The notes beneath the pieces are model-generated. The model was not told where the DNA came from and ran no database searches. It worked only from the letters and a program-made list of their open reading frames with translations. Positions 7,529-14,381 of a DNA stretch of 16,228 bases are shown here, one piece after another (the stretch's first letter is position 1; each line of letters begins with the position of its first letter). This stretch comes from Bacteroidota bacterium. GTDB lineage: Bacteria > Bacteroidota > Bacteroidia > Flavobacteriales > Crocinitomicaceae. Where the stretch lies: contig JAKQEZ010000668.1 in NCBI GenBank assembly GCA_029558435.1, forward strand, positions 1 through 16,228, given 5' to 3'. The position numbers were made by a program, and so were the translations under genes.

Positions 7529-7560
7529 TCCCTCCTTGAGGAGGGATTAAGGGAGGTGAC
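7529..7560 (+). repeat. 32-bp palindrome-containing direct repeat, copy 1
   Basis: It starts TCCCTCCTTGAGGAGGGA and continues TTAAGGGAGGTGAC. The first 18 bases form a hairpin with a 7-8 bp stem; the following GGGAGG can pair alternatively with the same CCTCCC. It begins four bases after the regulator stop. It is identical over 32 bp to 7643-7674 in the same orientation. It may act as a terminator between the convergent genes, although no strong T-run follows. Confidence 0.85.
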
Positions 7561-7642
7561 ACCCGTAATTTGTATCGTCCAAAAATAACTTTACTTCTTT
7601 TAATTCTTGTAGATTATTCGTCGTCTTGAGTTCGGTTGCATT

Positions 7643-7674
7643 TCCCTCCTTGAGGAGGGATTAAGGGAGGTGAC
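7643..7674 (+). repeat. 32-bp palindrome-containing direct repeat, copy 2
   Basis: This is an exact second copy of 7529-7560, 114 bp downstream, ending 14 bases before the stop of the oxidoreductase gene. The GGAGGGATTAAGGGAGG part has four short G-runs. The 82 bases between the copies show no gene. Scattered short palindromic repeats of this flavour are common in Bacteroidota intergenic DNA, but the family identity cannot be checked here. Confidence 0.85.
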
Positions 7675-7688
7675 TAAAATGATAACAT

Positions 7689-9395
7689 CTAGATGCTATT
7701 CTTGAATTTCTCACTTTTTAGTTGAGCTTTTTCTGCCGGTGTTAACGCTCTTTTCCACGAATTGGAATAGGGAAGAAGGAGCTTAGAATCTTCAAATTCT
7801 TGACGGTCAATTTTTCCATCCATGTAGTTGGCCAACATCCGAAATGCGTGTTTATTGTCTTTTTTCAAAACCAATAAAGTTGAATTCATCGCCGCTTTTA
7901 CAGCAATTGGAATACCACCGCCTAATTCTGCCCAATGACCGCTCAAAAACACATTGTCCAGTGGTGTTTTATACTGCGCCACCTTTGCTTGCATGTTTTT
8001 TTTGCCCGGACGAGTGCCCATCATCGTACCGTTTTTATTGCCCGTATAGCGGAAATGTGTAACAGGTGTTGCCGTGTCTAAATAGACAATGTGCGATTGC
8101 AGGTCAATTTTTAATCGTTTTTCAATGCGCTTAATGATGGTTAAAGCAACCTCATTTTTTGTTTTTTTATAAGCTTCGCCCCGCTTGTAGTGGTCGCCAA
8201 CTTTTTCGGTTTCCCAATAATTGTATTGATCAATATAGGAAGGAATAAAAATCGTAAGCGTTCCTTTTCCTTCTGGTGCTAGGCTTTTATCGCGCACAGA
8301 ACCCGACATCACATGAATGCCACACGTTGCAGGATTGCCATCACTATAGGCTTCTCTACCCAAACCGTCGTCGCAAATAAACAACATCGATTCGTCAAAA
8401 CCCAACGATTCTCCCGTGCAATCCAATGCCAATGAAATGGTAAACGCCGAAGCATACAACTCCGATTGATTAATTTTATCTAAAAATGCTTGCGTATATT
8501 GACTTTGAGGCAATAAGTTTTTGTACAAATACTGCGCATCACAAGCCGCTATGACGTAATTGCAGGTAACTTTTTTTACTTCGTTTTTGCAAACGTATTC
8601 AACGCCAGTAGCTTTGTTGCCCTGTGAATTAATTGCCACCACTTTTGATTTGTAATGTATGGGCGTTTGGTATTCAGCACACACATGCTCCAACCATTCT
8701 GCAAACGTTTGACTTCCACCTTCTGGTTGCAATTGATAATCGTGAATGGAAGCCCAACCAATGGGAATTAAACACGACAATAAATCAGGTTCTGATTTGA
8801 ACAAACCTAACAATTGTGGATTGGTAAAATAGTTTTGTAGCCCTTTATCAATTTTTTCTCCCGAATATCGGATGTGAGGAATAAAAGGCAAGGCAAATTG
8901 CAACATTTTTAAACCTCTCCTTGCTTTTTCAAGAGGTTGCATAGTTGCAAAACTGCGATTGATGTTCCTAAATTTTTGAAACGATGCACCTATTTTTTTT
9001 GCTTGTCGAAAAAATCGTTTAATGCCATTTGTATCTTCCGGAAAATCATGAATCAATTGCTTTTCCAACTGCTGAACATCGGTTGTTAATGCAATTTGAT
9101 ATTGATCCGATAGAATTGTTTTTATTTTGTGCTGGGTTTTGGTTTTCGGATAGTCGCTGCCAATTAACGAAAAGGCTTGCGTTACCAATCCATCCGCTCC
9201 ACATTGATTGAGCCAATGAATGGCAGAATCAAAACGATATTCCAACCGGTTAAATCCTGCAATGTAACCACCAGGGCGCGCATCCATTTCCAACACACAA
9301 ACGCGATAACCCAAGCGACTATACAGCGCAGCCGACGTTAATCCGCTAATACCAGCACCGATGATTACAATGTCATAATGGGAATCTAGAGTCAA
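7689..9395 (-). CDS. FAD-dependent oxidoreductase, phytoene desaturase (CrtI) / carotene isomerase / RetSat family
   Basis: A 568-residue flavoprotein. The N-terminal dinucleotide-binding motif is DIVIIGAGISGLTSAALYSR (8-27), followed by the family motif around ARPGGYIAGF (39-48) and the YRFDSAIHWL segment (53-62). The C-terminal FAD motif is about 483-510 (SGHWAELGGGIPIAVKAAMN). Such enzymes saturate, desaturate or isomerise long polyene substrates such as carotenoids or retinol. No other carotenoid gene is nearby, so the substrate is open. About 50 residues with several charged clusters extend past the FAD motif. The start is TTG at 9393-9395: no ATG precedes it before an in-frame stop, and the Rossmann motif begins only seven residues later. 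A weak -7-like TATCTTTA lies about 60 bases upstream. Confidence 0.8.
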   Translation of the reverse strand: MTLDSHYDIVIIGAGISGLTSAALYSRLGYRVCVLEMDARPGGYIAGFNRLEYRFDSAIHWLNQCGADGLVTQAFSLIGSDYPKTKTQHKIKTILSDQYQIALTTDVQQLEKQLIHDFPEDTNGIKRFFRQAKKIGASFQKFRNINRSFATMQPLEKARRGLKMLQFALPFIPHIRYSGEKIDKGLQNYFTNPQLLGLFKSEPDLLSCLIPIGWASIHDYQLQPEGGSQTFAEWLEHVCAEYQTPIHYKSKVVAINSQGNKATGVEYVCKNEVKKVTCNYVIAACDAQYLYKNLLPQSQYTQAFLDKINQSELYASAFTISLALDCTGESLGFDESMLFICDDGLGREAYSDGNPATCGIHVMSGSVRDKSLAPEGKGTLTIFIPSYIDQYNYWETEKVGDHYKRGEAYKKTKNEVALTIIKRIEKRLKIDLQSHIVYLDTATPVTHFRYTGNKNGTMMGTRPGKKNMQAKVAQYKTPLDNVFLSGHWAELGGGIPIAVKAAMNSTLLVLKKDNKHAFRMLANYMDGKIDRQEFEDSKLLLPYSNSWKRALTPAEKAQLKSEKFKNSI

Positions 9396-9525
9396 TTTCT
9401 TTTGAATGTTTTTGTGTTGTTTTAAGTGTACAAATCAATTGCACGACTTTAAAGATAAAAACATAATTTAGAAATTGGTTTGATAATTAAATATTTATGA
9501 TTTTTTGTGCAAAACCACCACGCAT

Positions 9526-9906
9526 TTATTCTTCTCCTTGGATGAAATCCAATGAAATAGAATTCACACAATAACGCAACCCTGTTTTGGTTGGACCATC
9601 GTTAAACACATGTCCCAAATGTCCGCCACATTTTTTACACGTTATTTCTGTGCGTATCATATTGTGCGAGTAATCAGGTGTTTCTTCAATTTTTCCTTCA
9701 ATGGCTGCATCAAAACTTGGCCATCCACAACCCGAATGAAATTTTTGATTACTTAAAAAAAGCGGTTCGCCACAACCGGCACACACGTATTCTCCAGCTT
9801 CAAAAAAATCATTGAACCTACCCGTAAAAGGTCGCTCCGTACCTTTGTTGCGCAATATTTCATATTGTTCGGGGCTTAATTTTGCTTTCCAATCCATCTC
9901 TTCCAT
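9526..9906 (-). CDS. msrB: Peptide-methionine (R)-S-oxide reductase
   Basis: A 126-residue MsrB, full length for the family, which repairs methionine-R-sulfoxide in oxidised proteins. Two zinc-binding CxxC pairs are present: Cys42/Cys45 and Cys90/Cys93. SGCGWPSF (58-65) contains a probable resolving Cys60, and RYCVNSISL contains the catalytic Cys113. [10 protein letters not shown] (96-105) is also conserved. The ATG at 9904-9906 lies inside a 75-bp direct repeat, and its first nine codons occur a second time at 11179-11205. Before the KilA-N insertion it probably stood directly downstream of alkD on the same strand. Lacking a signal peptide, it should act in the cytoplasm. Confidence 0.95.
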   Translation of the reverse strand: MEEMDWKAKLSPEQYEILRNKGTERPFTGRFNDFFEAGEYVCAGCGEPLFLSNQKFHSGCGWPSFDAAIEGKIEETPDYSHNMIRTEITCKKCGGHLGHVFNDGPTKTGLRYCVNSISLDFIQGEE

Positions 9907-9953
9907 AGCTTAAAAATACAAAATTTTAAGAAGATGTGTTAGGAATGGAGGTG
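9879..9953. repeat. 75-bp direct repeat, left copy (msrB side)
   Basis: It matches 11178-11252 at 74 of 75 positions; the one difference is A at 9916 against T at 11215. It covers the first nine codons of msrB, the spacer and bases corresponding to the last codons of alkD. Beyond 9953 the copies differ at 9954, share TTT, and then diverge. With the right copy it brackets the KilA-N gene. Confidence 0.92.
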
Positions 9954-9966
9954 TTTTCAGGTTAGA

Positions 9967-10079
9967 AACCACTTAATTTTATAGAAGCTCCAAAGTTGGA
10001 CTATACAGCTCCACTTTGGTAACAAAAATTGAAACCGCAATTGCACTTCGAAGTGGTTGAGTGTTATATAATAGCGGTT
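9967..10079. other. Cluster of inverted repeats downstream of the KilA-N gene
   Basis: Three structures lie between the left repeat and the KilA-N stop. CCAAAGTTGGA (9990-10000) pairs with TCCACTTTGG (10010-10019) with one bulge. AACCACTT (9967-9974) pairs with AAGTGGTT (10051-10058) around it. CACTTCGAAGTG (10044-10055) is a perfect 12-bp palindrome. AACCGC and GCGGTT also face each other (about 10033-10079). No T-run follows on the gene strand, so a simple terminator is unlikely; recombination or protein-binding sites are options. Confidence 0.5.
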
Positions 10080-10096
10080 CGTTGTTGTTCGTCTGT

Positions 10097-10912
10097 CTAT
10101 TTTAGTTTCTTAAATGCGTTACTTTCAAGCAACGATTTCATTTGCGTTATAGCAACTTTGTTGAGTTGTATCAGCCGTTCGGGTTGTGTCAAACCTTGTC
10201 GAATAAGCAAAGCATTGATACTTTCCATATTGCTTAAAACAACCAACTGTTCTAATGTTGCATAATCTCTGATGTTTCCAGTTTTGTCTTGATTTTTATC
10301 TCGCCATTCTTTGGCTGTAATACCAAAAAGTGCCACGTTCAGTAGGTCAGCTTCGTTGGCATAAACAAAATTGGCTTGTTGCTTTGTAATTTCCTGCGGT
10401 ATCAGATTTTCTTTGATTGCGTCTGTATGGATTTGATAATTGACTTTTGCCAAAGTCCGTTGTATGTTCCATTCTAATTGCAGTCTGTTGTTTTCATCTT
10501 CTTTAAGTCGTTGGTATTCCTTTACTAAAAGCAACTGAAACTTGGGACTAATCCACATTCCAAAATGAAATGCGATGTCTTTGTGGGCATACGTTCCTCC
10601 ATATCTTCCTGCTTTGGCAGTAATCCCAATTGCATTAGTTGCTTCAATCCAATTTTTCACGGAAAGAACGAAATTATTGCTACCTGCCGAATTTTTAATT
10701 GTACCGAATTCGGTATAATTAAAATCCGGATTGTACAATGCTTCCCATTCGCCAATGTATTCAATGGTACTTTTCAAAGTCAGCCATTTTATGATGATAG
10801 CTTCTTGCATTTGGCTTTTTGCCATATCTGTAAGCGAAATATAATCATCTTGCTTTTGAGAGATAATACTTATTTCTTTACCCCCAATTTCTATTTTCTT
10901 GCTCTTTGCCAT
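10097..10912 (-). CDS. KilA-N domain protein (probable DNA-binding, phage/mobile-element type)
   Basis: A 271-residue protein. Residues 10-135 look like a KilA-N domain: an initial strand region, DYISLTDMAKS (23-33), WLTLKSTIEYIGEWEALYN (43-61), then YAHKDIAFHFGMWISPKFQLLLVKEYQRL split over 108-136. KilA-N domains occur mainly in phages, large DNA viruses and prophage-like islands and are thought to bind nucleic acid. Residues 137-271 are charged and probably helical (KEDENNRLQLEWNIQR, a C-terminal LLIRQGLTQPERLIQL) and match nothing I recognise. The gene lies on the same strand as its neighbours but is bounded by the 75-bp repeats, so it was added to the alkD-msrB operon. Its role could be regulation, defence or element maintenance; none can be chosen from sequence. 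Confidence 0.8.
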   Translation of the reverse strand: MAKSKKIEIGGKEISIISQKQDDYISLTDMAKSQMQEAIIIKWLTLKSTIEYIGEWEALYNPDFNYTEFGTIKNSAGSNNFVLSVKNWIEATNAIGITAKAGRYGGTYAHKDIAFHFGMWISPKFQLLLVKEYQRLKEDENNRLQLEWNIQRTLAKVNYQIHTDAIKENLIPQEITKQQANFVYANEADLLNVALFGITAKEWRDKNQDKTGNIRDYATLEQLVVLSNMESINALLIRQGLTQPERLIQLNKVAITQMKSLLESNAFKKLK

Positions 10913-11177
10913 ATTTTCTTTTTAATAAATGATAAATTTACAAAAATGTTAGCGGTAGCCCTTATTTTTTAGCGTTCAATAGACAATCTATTGCAATACA
11001 GAAAGTATGTCTAAATAACTTTTCGTAGTATCGTTTTCATATCACAAAGATGTGTGAAATTCCTAAAACTATTAAAAATTAAAAGGTTTTAGGGATTTGG
11101 AATTGTAAGTTTGAACAATATCCGATTAAGTTATAAAACTCTATTGTCTTATGTTGTCATCAATGATTTCATAAATC
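10913..11177. other. Gene-free region upstream of KilA-N with several hairpins
   Basis: No convincing reading frame is seen. Four inverted repeats are present: CAATAGA/TCTATTG (10977-10993); CACA/TGTG (11043-11054); a 12-bp stem from AATTCCTAAAAC and GTTTTAGGGATT (11058-11069 with 11086-11097, one G-T pair); and AATGATTT/AAATCATT (11162-11180), which spans the junction with the right direct repeat. Their density suggests a structured RNA, a recombination or replication site, or operators. No clear -33/-7 promoter for KilA-N was found. Confidence 0.45.
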
Positions 11178-11205
11178 ATTTTGCTTTCCAATCCATCTCT
11201 TCCAT
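11176..11205 (-). pseudogene. Nine-codon msrB start remnant
   Basis: Read on the minus strand from ATG 11203-11205, it encodes MEEMDWKAK, identical to the start of msrB, then hits TGA at 11176-11178 exactly where the repeat ends. It is the msrB beginning duplicated by the insertion event, not a working gene. Confidence 0.8.
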
Positions 11206-11252
11206 AGCTTAAAATTACAAAATTTTAAGAAGATGTGTTAGGAATGGAGGTG
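11178..11252. repeat. 75-bp direct repeat, right copy (alkD side)
   Basis: This is the second copy of 9879-9953. Its right end encodes the last residues of alkD (stop TAA at 11238-11240 on the minus strand). Its left end encodes the first nine msrB codons and then breaks off. Confidence 0.92.
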
Positions 11253-11906
11253 CTTTAAAGCTTCTCGATTACTAAGATTCGACAACGGATGCGTTGCCAC
11301 AAAATCAAGCACCCATTGCGGATTGGTTCGAGCATATTCTCTCAAAATCCAACCTATTGCTTTGTTTATGAAAAACTCATTGGTAGTGTGCATGGAAAGA
11401 ATAATTGTTTTCAATAGCTCGGCATTGAGTTGGTTTTTGTATTTTAATTGAAACAACAAAGCAGAACGTTTCAACCAAATATTCTCGGATTTCATCCATT
11501 TGTGAGCAATTTTCTCTTGCATTGCAGGAAATTTCTGGCAATAGGCAGCTACAATTTTGGGTGAAAGATAATCCACACTGTCCCACCAAGAGTTAGATAG
11601 AATCAATTGCTCAAAAAAATCAATATCGGCAATTTCATAGTGTTTTTTGTAGGCCAACAATAATTCCAATGCAAAATAATGAAACTCTCTTTCGGGTTGT
11701 TGCCATAATAAACGTACCACTTCAAAACCTTCTTTTTTATCGGGTAAATTTTGTTTAGCTAAAAATGGTTTTTGTAGTTCTTTGCGAATGGGCGAGGTGA
11801 TGCCTAAAAAAGTAAAACGATTTTTTAGATACTTGCTTTGTCCCACCGCAATTGAAGCATTCGCATGACGGTAAAACTCCTCGGTAAGCAATTCTAAATA
11901 GCCCAT
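11238..11906 (-). CDS. alkD: DNA alkylation repair protein, AlkD-like HEAT-repeat glycosylase
   Basis: A 222-residue all-helical HEAT-repeat protein of the AlkD family, which removes N3- and N7-alkylated purines from DNA. The residues used by Bacillus AlkD are present with a one-position offset: SNSWWDSVDYLSPK holds Trp108 and Asp112, WLKRSALLF holds Arg147, and NKAIGWILREYA holds Trp186. Length is close to the family norm. It starts three bases after the fau stop, so it belongs to the guaB-ybaB-fau operon. Its last codons and stop lie inside the right 75-bp repeat, which shows the KilA-N insertion left this gene complete. Confidence 0.9.
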   Translation of the reverse strand: MGYLELLTEEFYRHANASIAVGQSKYLKNRFTFLGITSPIRKELQKPFLAKQNLPDKKEGFEVVRLLWQQPEREFHYFALELLLAYKKHYEIADIDFFEQLILSNSWWDSVDYLSPKIVAAYCQKFPAMQEKIAHKWMKSENIWLKRSALLFQLKYKNQLNAELLKTIILSMHTTNEFFINKAIGWILREYARTNPQWVLDFVATHPLSNLSNREALKHLHS

Positions 11907-11909
11907 CTT

Positions 11910-12473
11910 TTAAAAAGAATGCACCTGTGTTGGTGTAACGCAAAAGTGAAGTGGAACATCGTTTTCAGAAGCGTCATCTAGTTCGTCAATGGGTTCAAAC
12001 AAGGAAAGCCCAATGAATTGACAAGTTGCCTTGCATTGAGTTAAAAAACGATCGTAAAACCCTTTGCCATAACCTACCCGATATCCGTTTTTGTCCACAC
12101 AAAGTAGGGGCACAATCACAACGTCTATTTCATTTTCTGGGATGACTTTGCCAAATGTAGGCTCTGGAATATCGTAGCTGTTTTTTTGGAGTTGTTCCAA
12201 CGATTCAAATAAATAGTGCGTCATTGCATTGGTTTCAAAATTTGCCACTGGCAACGCAAATTGAACGTTGAGTTGCTCTTTTAATTCCAACAACAAAAAC
12301 GTGTTGATTTCATTTTTTGATTCGATGGGTAAAAAAAGACTAACAACTTTAGACGATAAATCAAAGTTGTTAGTCAATAATTCAATGATTTGTGCAGAAA
12401 ACGCATTGATTTCGGCTGTTGAAATTAATTTTCGTTTTGCCAAAAAAGCTGTTCTACACTCGGATTTTGTCAT
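11910..12473 (-). CDS. fau: 5-formyltetrahydrofolate cyclo-ligase
   Basis: A 187-residue enzyme that converts 5-formyltetrahydrofolate to 5,10-methenyltetrahydrofolate using ATP, returning this storage folate to one-carbon metabolism. The diagnostic C-terminal motif is VPLLCVDKNGYRVGYGKGFYDR across 121-142; LFLPIESKNEINT (47-59) is the substrate-side segment. Length is normal. Its ATG (12471-12473) overlaps the ybaB stop TGA (12470-12472) in an ATGA of four bases, and alkD follows after three bases. One-carbon folates feed purine synthesis, so it fits beside guaB, though the grouping may simply be a conserved housekeeping operon. Confidence 0.93.
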   Translation of the reverse strand: MTKSECRTAFLAKRKLISTAEINAFSAQIIELLTNNFDLSSKVVSLFLPIESKNEINTFLLLELKEQLNVQFALPVANFETNAMTHYLFESLEQLQKNSYDIPEPTFGKVIPENEIDVVIVPLLCVDKNGYRVGYGKGFYDRFLTQCKATCQFIGLSLFEPIDELDDASENDVPLHFCVTPTQVHSF

Positions 12474-12769
12474 AATCCAGGAAACATATTTTTAGCCGAA
12501 GCCATTACCTCTTGCTCGTTAATTTTATTGGCATTTTCCAATGCTTTGTTGAGCGCAACCGCAAATAAATCTTCCAAATCTTCCTTGGTCATTTGCGTAT
12601 GATCGGCGTTGATAGAAACAGATTTTAAATTGCGATTTCCAGTCAATTCAATTCTCACCAATCCACCGCCAGCTTCACCTTCAACACTTATTGCATCCAG
12701 TCTTTTTTTGCTTTCATCCGCAAGATTTTTCATTGCGTTGAGTTTGTCTAACATTCCTGCACCAAACAT
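12470..12769 (-). CDS. ybaB: YbaB/EbfC nucleoid-associated protein
   Basis: A 99-residue YbaB/EbfC family protein, a small dimeric DNA-binding protein of the nucleoid. The family pattern is visible: a helical N-terminus (MLDKLNAMKNLADESKKRLD), a central GGGLVRIELTGNRNLKSVSI sheet (34-53) and a helical C-terminus (LEDLFAVALNKALENANK). In many bacteria ybaB sits beside dnaX-recR; here it lies between guaB and fau, 18 bases after guaB and overlapping fau by four. The start is the ATG giving MFGAGMLDKLN, usual for the family. Confidence 0.92.
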   Translation of the reverse strand: MFGAGMLDKLNAMKNLADESKKRLDAISVEGEAGGGLVRIELTGNRNLKSVSINADHTQMTKEDLEDLFAVALNKALENANKINEQEVMASAKNMFPGL

Positions 12770-12787
12770 ATCTTTCTGTTTTTTAGA

Positions 12788-14260
12788 TTAACGAATGCTG
12801 TAATTAGGTGCCTCGCGACTAATGGTAATGTTATGTGGATGCGATTCGCGCATACCCGCACTTGTAATGCGAACAAATTTAGAACCTTTTAATTTATCAA
12901 TCGAAGGTGCTCCGCAATAACCCATTCCAGCTCTTAATCCACCAATAATTTGGTGAACAACTTCAAATAAATTGCCTTTGTATGGAACGCGACCAGAAAT
13001 TCCTTCTGGCACCAATTTTTTAATGTCATCTTCGGCATCTTGGAAATAACGGTCTTTTGAACCTTTTTGCATTGCCTCCAAAGAACCCATTCCGCGGTAT
13101 GATTTGTATTTTCTTCCTTCAAAAATAATGGTCTCACCCGGCGATTCTTCAACACCAGCCAACATCGAACCAACCATAACAGTGTCTGCTCCAGCGGCAA
13201 TTGCCTTAACAATATCACCCGTGTAGCGAATTCCACCATCAGCAATCACAGGAACTCCAGAACCTTCGATAGCTTTTGCAACTTCGTTTACAGCAGATAA
13301 TTGCGGAACACCCACACCTGCAATAATACGAGTTGTACAAATAGAACCAGGGCCAATACCAACTTTTACAGCATCTGCACCAGCCTCCACCAAATATTTA
13401 GCAGCTTCTGGCGTTGCAATGTTTCCAACAATTACATCTAATTGCGGATATTTAGATTTCACTTCTTTTAATTTGTCCACCACACCTTTTGTATGCCCGT
13501 GTGCCGTGTCAATTACAATGGCATCAACACCCGCTTCATAAAGTGCATCAACTCGTTCAATTGTGTCATGTGTAACTCCAACTGCTGCAGCCACTCTAAG
13601 GCGACCAAAAGAATCTTTACACGAATTAGGATGTGTTTTTACCTTAATAATATCGCGATAAGTAATTAAACCAATCAATTTATTGGCAGCATTAACAACA
13701 GGCAATTTCTCTATTTTATTTTCTTGCAGCACAATTTCAGCAACACTTAAATCTGTTTCTTCTTTTGCCGTTACAATGTTTTTGCTGGTCATTACCTCTG
13801 AAATTGGACGTGCATTGTTTTTTTCAAAACGCAAATCGCGGTTGGTAACAATCCCTTTTAATGTTCCATTGCTGTCAATTACTGGAATTCCACCAATTTT
13901 ATTCTCCTTCATTAAGAATAAAGCATCACCAACTGTTTTGCTCTCGTCTAAAGTTACAGGGTCTAAAATCATTCCGCTTTCAGAACGTTTCACCTTTCTA
14001 ACCTCCAAAGCTTGTGCTTCAATCGACATGTTTTTGTGAATGACACCAATTCCTCCTTGCTGTGCAATTGCAATAGCCAACTGAGATTCTGTTACGGTGT
14101 CCATTGCAGCCGAAACAATAGGCGTGTTCACCTCAATATTTCTTGTGAATTTACTTTTTAATTGAACTTCTCGGGGTAATACCTCAGAATAAGCAGGAAC
14201 TAATAATACGTCGTCGTATGTTAAACCTTCCTGAATGTTTGTGATGTTTGAAAGAGACAT
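12788..14260 (-). CDS. guaB: IMP dehydrogenase
   Basis: A 490-residue IMP dehydrogenase that oxidises IMP to XMP with NAD+, the committed step of GTP synthesis. The TIM barrel (1-90 and about 212-490) contains [11 protein letters not shown] (12-22), the active-site loop [17 protein letters not shown] with nucleophile Cys308, the IADGGIR phosphate-binding segment (339-345) and the flap [11 protein letters not shown] with Arg424 and Tyr427. Two CBS motifs (about 95-210), inserted after the first barrel segments, include [12 protein letters not shown] and the GIVTNRDLR pattern; these normally bind purine nucleotides for allosteric control. All key residues are intact. It is the first gene of the guaB-ybaB-fau-alkD unit. 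Confidence 0.97.
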   Translation of the reverse strand: MSLSNITNIQEGLTYDDVLLVPAYSEVLPREVQLKSKFTRNIEVNTPIVSAAMDTVTESQLAIAIAQQGGIGVIHKNMSIEAQALEVRKVKRSESGMILDPVTLDESKTVGDALFLMKENKIGGIPVIDSNGTLKGIVTNRDLRFEKNNARPISEVMTSKNIVTAKEETDLSVAEIVLQENKIEKLPVVNAANKLIGLITYRDIIKVKTHPNSCKDSFGRLRVAAAVGVTHDTIERVDALYEAGVDAIVIDTAHGHTKGVVDKLKEVKSKYPQLDVIVGNIATPEAAKYLVEAGADAVKVGIGPGSICTTRIIAGVGVPQLSAVNEVAKAIEGSGVPVIADGGIRYTGDIVKAIAAGADTVMVGSMLAGVEESPGETIIFEGRKYKSYRGMGSLEAMQKGSKDRYFQDAEDDIKKLVPEGISGRVPYKGNLFEVVHQIIGGLRAGMGYCGAPSIDKLKGSKFVRITSAGMRESHPHNITISREAPNYSIR

Positions 14261-14291
14261 TTGAACTTATTTTTTTAAAATAAAATTCTTG

Positions 14292-14299
14292 CAAATTTA
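14292..14299 (-). promoter_or_regulatory. Possible -7 element of the guaB operon
   Basis: On the minus strand this reads TAAATTTG, an exact TAnnTTTG match, 31 bases before the guaB ATG. No TTG is present 19 nt upstream, so support is partial. Confidence 0.4.
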
Positions 14300-14381
14300 A
14301 TTATTAAAATTTAAAACGCGCCATTATCTCCTTTTTTTTAATAGAATTTTAACGAGTATGAGATTGTTCTCTTCGTATTAT

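Larger units (their letters stand above)
9954..11252. mobile_element. Small KilA-N insertion between long direct repeats
   Basis: The unit is 1,299 bp from one repeat to the next: 1,224 bp of unique DNA plus one 75-bp repeat. It holds a single gene (KilA-N) and no integrase or transposase. Inverted repeats cluster near both ends. Because both repeat copies carry the full alkD-msrB junction, the ancestral state can be read as alkD-spacer-msrB, with the unit added without loss. That is what integration of a circle by one crossover in a shared 75-bp core would leave. Homologous recombination between the repeats would delete it precisely. Mobility is inferred; an old duplication followed by replacement is also possible. 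Confidence 0.55.

Noticed and set aside
7529..7674. Possible CRISPR array from two identical 32-bp repeats
   Set aside because: There are only two copies, the spacing is 82 bp, the repeat contains a strong hairpin plus an extra arm, and no cas gene is near.
10565..10972. Long plus-strand reading frame opposite the KilA-N gene (135 codons)
   Set aside because: It lies mostly antisense to the KilA-N gene, its cysteine- and phenylalanine-rich product looks like a mirror of that gene, and it has no promoter or family features.
9954..11177. An IS element or prophage remnant with its own transposase or integrase
   Set aside because: No second gene, DDE, HUH or tyrosine recombinase motif is present; the only gene is KilA-N, and the ends are long direct repeats, not terminal inverted repeats.
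13683..14039. Plus-strand reading frame inside guaB (118 codons)
   Set aside because: It is antisense to the conserved CBS region of guaB and has serine/phenylalanine-rich composition typical of a shadow frame.
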